Part shown: positions 33,894 through 37,065 of the stretch, in pieces
Position numbering within the stretch: position 1 is the first letter of the stretch
Layout: each line of letters starts with the position of its first letter
From: Lachnospiraceae bacterium
GTDB lineage: Bacteria > Bacillota > Clostridia > Lachnospirales > Lachnospiraceae
DNA length: 37,065 nucleotides
Direction of reading: 5' to 3'
Assembly (NCBI GenBank): GCA_017553035.1
Contig: JAFZNE010000135.1
Location: forward strand, 1-37,065
Notes under the pieces: model-generated
The model's database searches: none
What the model was told of the DNA's origin: nothing
Seen by the model: the letters and a program-made list of their open reading frames with translations, nothing else
Position numbers and translations under genes: made by a program

Positions 33894-33933
33894 GAACGAT
33901 ACCACGATTTATGATTTGTTTGAGGATAGTATC

Positions 33934-36528
33934 TTGACGAGAAAAAAGGTTGAACTTCTTGCCCCGGCAGGATCGTTTGATTCACTGAGGGGAGCCGTAA
34001 ATGCGGGTGCCGATGCCGTTTATATGGGCGGCACCCTTTTTAGTGCGCGTGCATATGCCGAAAATCTGGATAATGACGGACTGAAGAAGTCGGTAGAATA
34101 CTGTCATTTCTACGGAAGAAAACTGTACCTGGCGGTAAATACGCTCTTAAAACAGGATGAGATCGATAATCTGCTGTACGATTATATGGCAGCATCATAT
34201 GAAGCAGGAATAGATGGAGTGATCGTACAGGATCTGGGTGTGATGAGGTTTATAAATGCGCATTTTCCTGACATTCCGATACATATCAGTACACAGGCCT
34301 CGGTAATGACAGCGGGAGGCGCGGAATATCTGCGATCACAGATTCCTTCGGTAACACGTGTTGTGCCTGCAAGAGAATTGTCTCTTGCGGAACTGAAGCG
34401 TTTCAGGGCAGAGACGGATCTTGAAATGGAAGTATTTGTCCATGGCGCATTGTGTGTGTGCTATTCCGGAATGTGCCTGATGAGCTCATATATCGGAGAC
34501 CGCAGCGGTAACCGCGGAAGATGTGCACAGCCCTGCAGGAAACTTTACAGCCCGCTTATAACAGGCAATGAGTCTTACGCTACTTTGAATCGATCGGACA
34601 GACCACAGAATAAGACAACCGATAATATTGGAACAGGATCCGGCTCGTATCTGCTTTCGCCGAAGGACCAGTGTCTGCTTGACGATATACCGAAGCTGAT
34701 CGATCTTGGGATAGATTCATTTAAGATCGAGGGACGTATGAAAAGCCCGGAATATACTGCCGGAACGGTAGCCGTATACAGGCAGAAGATCGATGAGGCA
34801 TATGGTGAAAATGAGATATATTTCGTGGGTGATAAGACAGCAGATGATGGGAAAAAAGTGCTTGCCGAGCTCTACAACCGCGGTGGATTCAACCGGGGAT
34901 ATCTCTTCGAGCACAACGGCAGGGATATGATGTCACTGCTGCGTCCGAATCACAGCGGCACACAGGTGGGCACAGTTGAGAAAGTTAACGGACGTGAGGC
35001 TGTAATAAGGCTTTCGGAGAAGATATATGCCCATGATGTGCTTGAAATTAGGCGTGATGAACAAAAGATTTTTGAATTTACGACAGCACAGGAATATACG
35101 GCGGGAAGCATCATTAAGACCGTAACGATGAAAGACAGCCGCCCGGCTGTATCGGACATGGTGTACCGTACACGCTGTAATGTGCTGCTCGAAGATATAA
35201 AGAAAGCATGCTTAGATAATGATCCAAAGCTGCAGGTAAATATTTCTTTCATAGCGCATGAAGGATCGAATCCTGTACTTACGATATCCTGCACAGCCAA
35301 TCCGGAAATCTGTGCAAGCGTAAATGGCAATCCTGCCTCAAAGGCACAGAAATCGCCTCTTACAACGGAAAGTGTGAAAAAACAACTCGTAAAACTCGGA
35401 GATACGAGCTTTGAAGCAGCCGGTATCACGATAGACATTGATGAGGATATATTCATCCCTGTATCGCAGCTCAATGAAATGCGCAGAGAAGCATGCATGA
35501 GGCTTGAGAAGGCTGTTATTGAGGCGGGGTCTGAAAGAAAAGGTAAAATAGGAATATCGACCAAAAACACTCCGGAGAAGGATCATGAAGGAAAAAACAA
35601 TGATGAGATCGGAGAGAGATGTGATCGGGAGAATTCAATATCAGGATTTTCAGTAGATGAAAATACACTGACTGGAACCGGTAAAAGGGTTATTGCTTCG
35701 TGCACAAACATCGAACAGATCGAAGCCGCCGTTTCAGCCGGAATAGAAGAGATATGCTTCAATATCGATGATCATGATATTGCCGAAGTCGGGAAAGCTG
35801 CAAGTATCATCGGTGATGCGTCACATCTGGTGATCGGGCTTCCGTATGTATGCAGGACCGATATTTTCGACAAAACAAAGGATCTGATTGGGGCGCTTAA
35901 CTCAAGATTTAGAGGTATCCGGTTCATGGTGCGGAATTTTGATGAGATCGCTCTACTGAAAGAACATTTTCCGGATATCATCTCTGAACAAAGATTTGAG
36001 ACCGATCATATGCCATATTGCATGAATTCGGGGGCTGAAATACAAGAAGCCTCCTGGATCACATTAAGTAATGAAGCTGATTTCAATGAACTTAAGAAAC
36101 TGACCGGAGCCCTGAAAACAAAAGGGGCGAGGCGGCCGTTGACTACTCTGATAATATACGGTTACCAGCCTTCGATGATAAGCGCGCAGTGTGTTTATAA
36201 AAACATCACGGGAAAATGTCTGAAAAACGGAAGACAGGGAGCAGAAAATATTCAGGATAAAGGAATTACGAAGATCACTTCCTGCGGAAGTACATTTGTG
36301 ACCAGACAATGCTGCGGGTCCTGCACAAATATCATCTATAACAGCGCATGTCTTAACAATATTGACCGGATCGATGAACTGGATGAGCTTGACGTGGATC
36401 GTTTCAGACTTGACTTTACATTTGAGACACCGGAAGAAGTAAAAAAGATTATCGATTCATTGAAGAATGAGGTGGAATTACCGGACAGGAGATATACCAG
36501 AGGGCATCTGTACCGGGCTGTACAATAG
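33934..36528 (+). CDS. U32-family protein (peptidase U32 / tRNA or rRNA hydroxylation type)
   Basis: An 864-residue cytoplasmic protein. TTG at 33934 is chosen because GAGGA (33921-33925) lies eight bases upstream, giving MTRKKVELLAPAGS; TTG at 33916 is the alternative. Seen: the U32 N-terminal barrel with ELLAPAGSFDSLRGAVNAGADAVYMGG, the U32 signature EVFVHGALCVCYSGMC, then GDRSGNRGRCAQPCRKLY with clustered cysteines, KSPEYTAGTVAVYR, and GTQVGTVE. A charged low-complexity insert (about 535-570) separates a second half with IASCTNIEQIEAAVSAGIEEICF, and a Cys-rich TRQCCGSC near 795. Homologues such as TrhP and RlhA hydroxylate RNA bases using prephenate; others were called collagenases. Which activity applies here is not decidable from the sequence. 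It is much longer than the 400-residue minimal form. Confidence 0.88.
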   Translation: MTRKKVELLAPAGSFDSLRGAVNAGADAVYMGGTLFSARAYAENLDNDGLKKSVEYCHFYGRKLYLAVNTLLKQDEIDNLLYDYMAASYEAGIDGVIVQDLGVMRFINAHFPDIPIHISTQASVMTAGGAEYLRSQIPSVTRVVPARELSLAELKRFRAETDLEMEVFVHGALCVCYSGMCLMSSYIGDRSGNRGRCAQPCRKLYSPLITGNESYATLNRSDRPQNKTTDNIGTGSGSYLLSPKDQCLLDDIPKLIDLGIDSFKIEGRMKSPEYTAGTVAVYRQKIDEAYGENEIYFVGDKTADDGKKVLAELYNRGGFNRGYLFEHNGRDMMSLLRPNHSGTQVGTVEKVNGREAVIRLSEKIYAHDVLEIRRDEQKIFEFTTAQEYTAGSIIKTVTMKDSRPAVSDMVYRTRCNVLLEDIKKACLDNDPKLQVNISFIAHEGSNPVLTISCTANPEICASVNGNPASKAQKSPLTTESVKKQLVKLGDTSFEAAGITIDIDEDIFIPVSQLNEMRREACMRLEKAVIEAGSERKGKIGISTKNTPEKDHEGKNNDEIGERCDRENSISGFSVDENTLTGTGKRVIASCTNIEQIEAAVSAGIEEICFNIDDHDIAEVGKAASIIGDASHLVIGLPYVCRTDIFDKTKDLIGALNSRFRGIRFMVRNFDEIALLKEHFPDIISEQRFETDHMPYCMNSGAEIQEASWITLSNEADFNELKKLTGALKTKGARRPLTTLIIYGYQPSMISAQCVYKNITGKCLKNGRQGAENIQDKGITKITSCGSTFVTRQCCGSCTNIIYNSACLNNIDRIDELDELDVDRFRLDFTFETPEEVKKIIDSLKNEVELPDRRYTRGHLYRAVQ

Positions 36529-36553
36529 CTTTGCAAGAATGTGACGGACACTC

Positions 36554-36582
36554 TTGACATAGGGGGTAAGGTTATTTATAAT
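36554..36582 (+). promoter_or_regulatory. Full-consensus sigma-A promoter for the NUDIX gene
   Basis: TTGACA (36554-36559), 17-base spacer, TATAAT (36577-36582). Both hexamers and the spacing are ideal. It lies 25 bases after the U32 stop, with no terminator between, so the NUDIX gene may also receive read-through. Confidence 0.9.
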
Positions 36583-36622
36583 AATATCAAGTTTTGTAAC
36601 CACCTATGCGGGAGGAATTGCT

Positions 36623-37065
36623 ATGGTTGAAGCAACGAGCTGTGGTGGTGTTGTTATTTACAAAGGCAAGATCCTGTTGTTGTACAAGAATTTCAAGAAC
36701 AGGTATGAGGGCTGGGTCCTTCCCAAGGGAACGGTTGAGGAAGGCGAGGAGTTTAACGAGACTGCGCTTCGTGAAGTCCGGGAAGAAACCGGAGTTTCGG
36801 CACAGATCATCAAGTATGTCGGCAAGAGCACATATACTTTCAATACTCCCCAGGATATCGTTAACAAGGATGTCCACTGGTACCTTATGATGTCTGACAG
36901 TTATTACAGCAAACCACAGAGGGAGGAATACTTCTGCGATTCGGGGTACTATAAGTACCATGAGGCCTATCATCTCCTGAAATTTCCGAACGAGAAACAG
37001 ATACTCGAGATGGCCTACAATGATTATATTGACCTGAAGAGGAGCAATCTTTGGGGCAATAAGAA
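36623..37065 (+). CDS. NUDIX hydrolase (3' end cut by the window)
   Basis: At least 147 residues are visible and the frame is open at the window end, so the gene is partial. ATG at 36623 follows GGGAGGA. Seen: an N-terminal CGGVVIYKGKILLLYKN strand, and YEGWVLPKGTVEEGEE leading into the complete Nudix box, with G-x5-E-x7-REVREETGV. Later HWYLMMSD and LRSNLW-like segments match the C-terminal part of diadenosine-polyphosphate or general NTP pyrophosphohydrolases. It would hydrolyse a nucleoside diphosphate linked to another moiety; the exact substrate cannot be told. Its promoter is full consensus, suggesting strong constitutive expression. Confidence 0.9.
   Translation, partial: MVEATSCGGVVIYKGKILLLYKNFKNRYEGWVLPKGTVEEGEEFNETALREVREETGVSAQIIKYVGKSTYTFNTPQDIVNKDVHWYLMMSDSYYSKPQREEYFCDSGYYKYHEAYHLLKFPNEKQILEMAYNDYIDLKRSNLWGNK

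Overview
The window reads as a chromosomal segment of an anaerobic, fibre-degrading Clostridia member, most likely Lachnospiraceae (Butyrivibrio-like). This is inferred, not computed. The reasons are moderate GC by eye, strong GGAGG ribosome binding sites, several TTG starts, sigma-A promoters close to consensus, hybrid histidine kinases of Lachnospiraceae style, BspA-type leucine-rich repeats, an intracellular GH39 xylosidase and a FucI-type isomerase beside a xylulokinase. I see no phage, transposase, CRISPR, tRNA or rRNA.

Layout. 62-3543: pentose metabolism, with xylulokinase and a fucose/arabinose-isomerase-family enzyme separated by a 520-base gap that holds a very large imperfect inverted repeat. 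3651-10151: a five-gene operon with its own promoter and a perfect palindrome at the promoter. It encodes a secreted DUF4430-like protein, a membrane-tethered protein resembling transcobalamin (alpha/alpha toroid plus DUF4430), and a complete ECF transporter (EcfT, fused double ATPase, S component). The best guess is corrinoid uptake. 10153-11082 (minus): ROK sugar kinase. 11290-20216: an apparent operon of hybrid histidine kinase, secreted LRR protein, second hybrid histidine kinase with a degenerate GGDEF, and an OLD-family ATPase/TOPRIM protein whose start overlaps the kinase stop.

20246-23234: divergent magnesium genes, CorC/CNNM-like on minus and MgtE on plus, each with a strong promoter. 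The mgtE promoter first drives a short ORF with an excellent ribosome binding site that overlaps the mgtE start. 23284-26430: argS and an AAA/DUF234 ATPase. 26496-27530: a bitopic SH3b protein with a cytosolic PcrA-tail-like Tudor domain. 27680-29056 (minus): argH. 29216-36528: a stand-alone FakA/YloV C-terminal-like domain, GH39 beta-xylosidase, a composite solute-binding lipoprotein, ZapA and a long U32-family protein. 36623-end: a NUDIX hydrolase cut by the window edge, behind a full-consensus promoter.

The least explained parts are the two-kinase/LRR/OLD operon with a Cys-cluster insert in the OLD protein, the membrane-hairpin transcobalamin-like ECF system, the SH3b-TM-Tudor protein, the short ORF overlapping mgtE, and the ~200-nt inverted repeat after xylB. 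All functional statements rest on motif recognition by eye; no database search was run.
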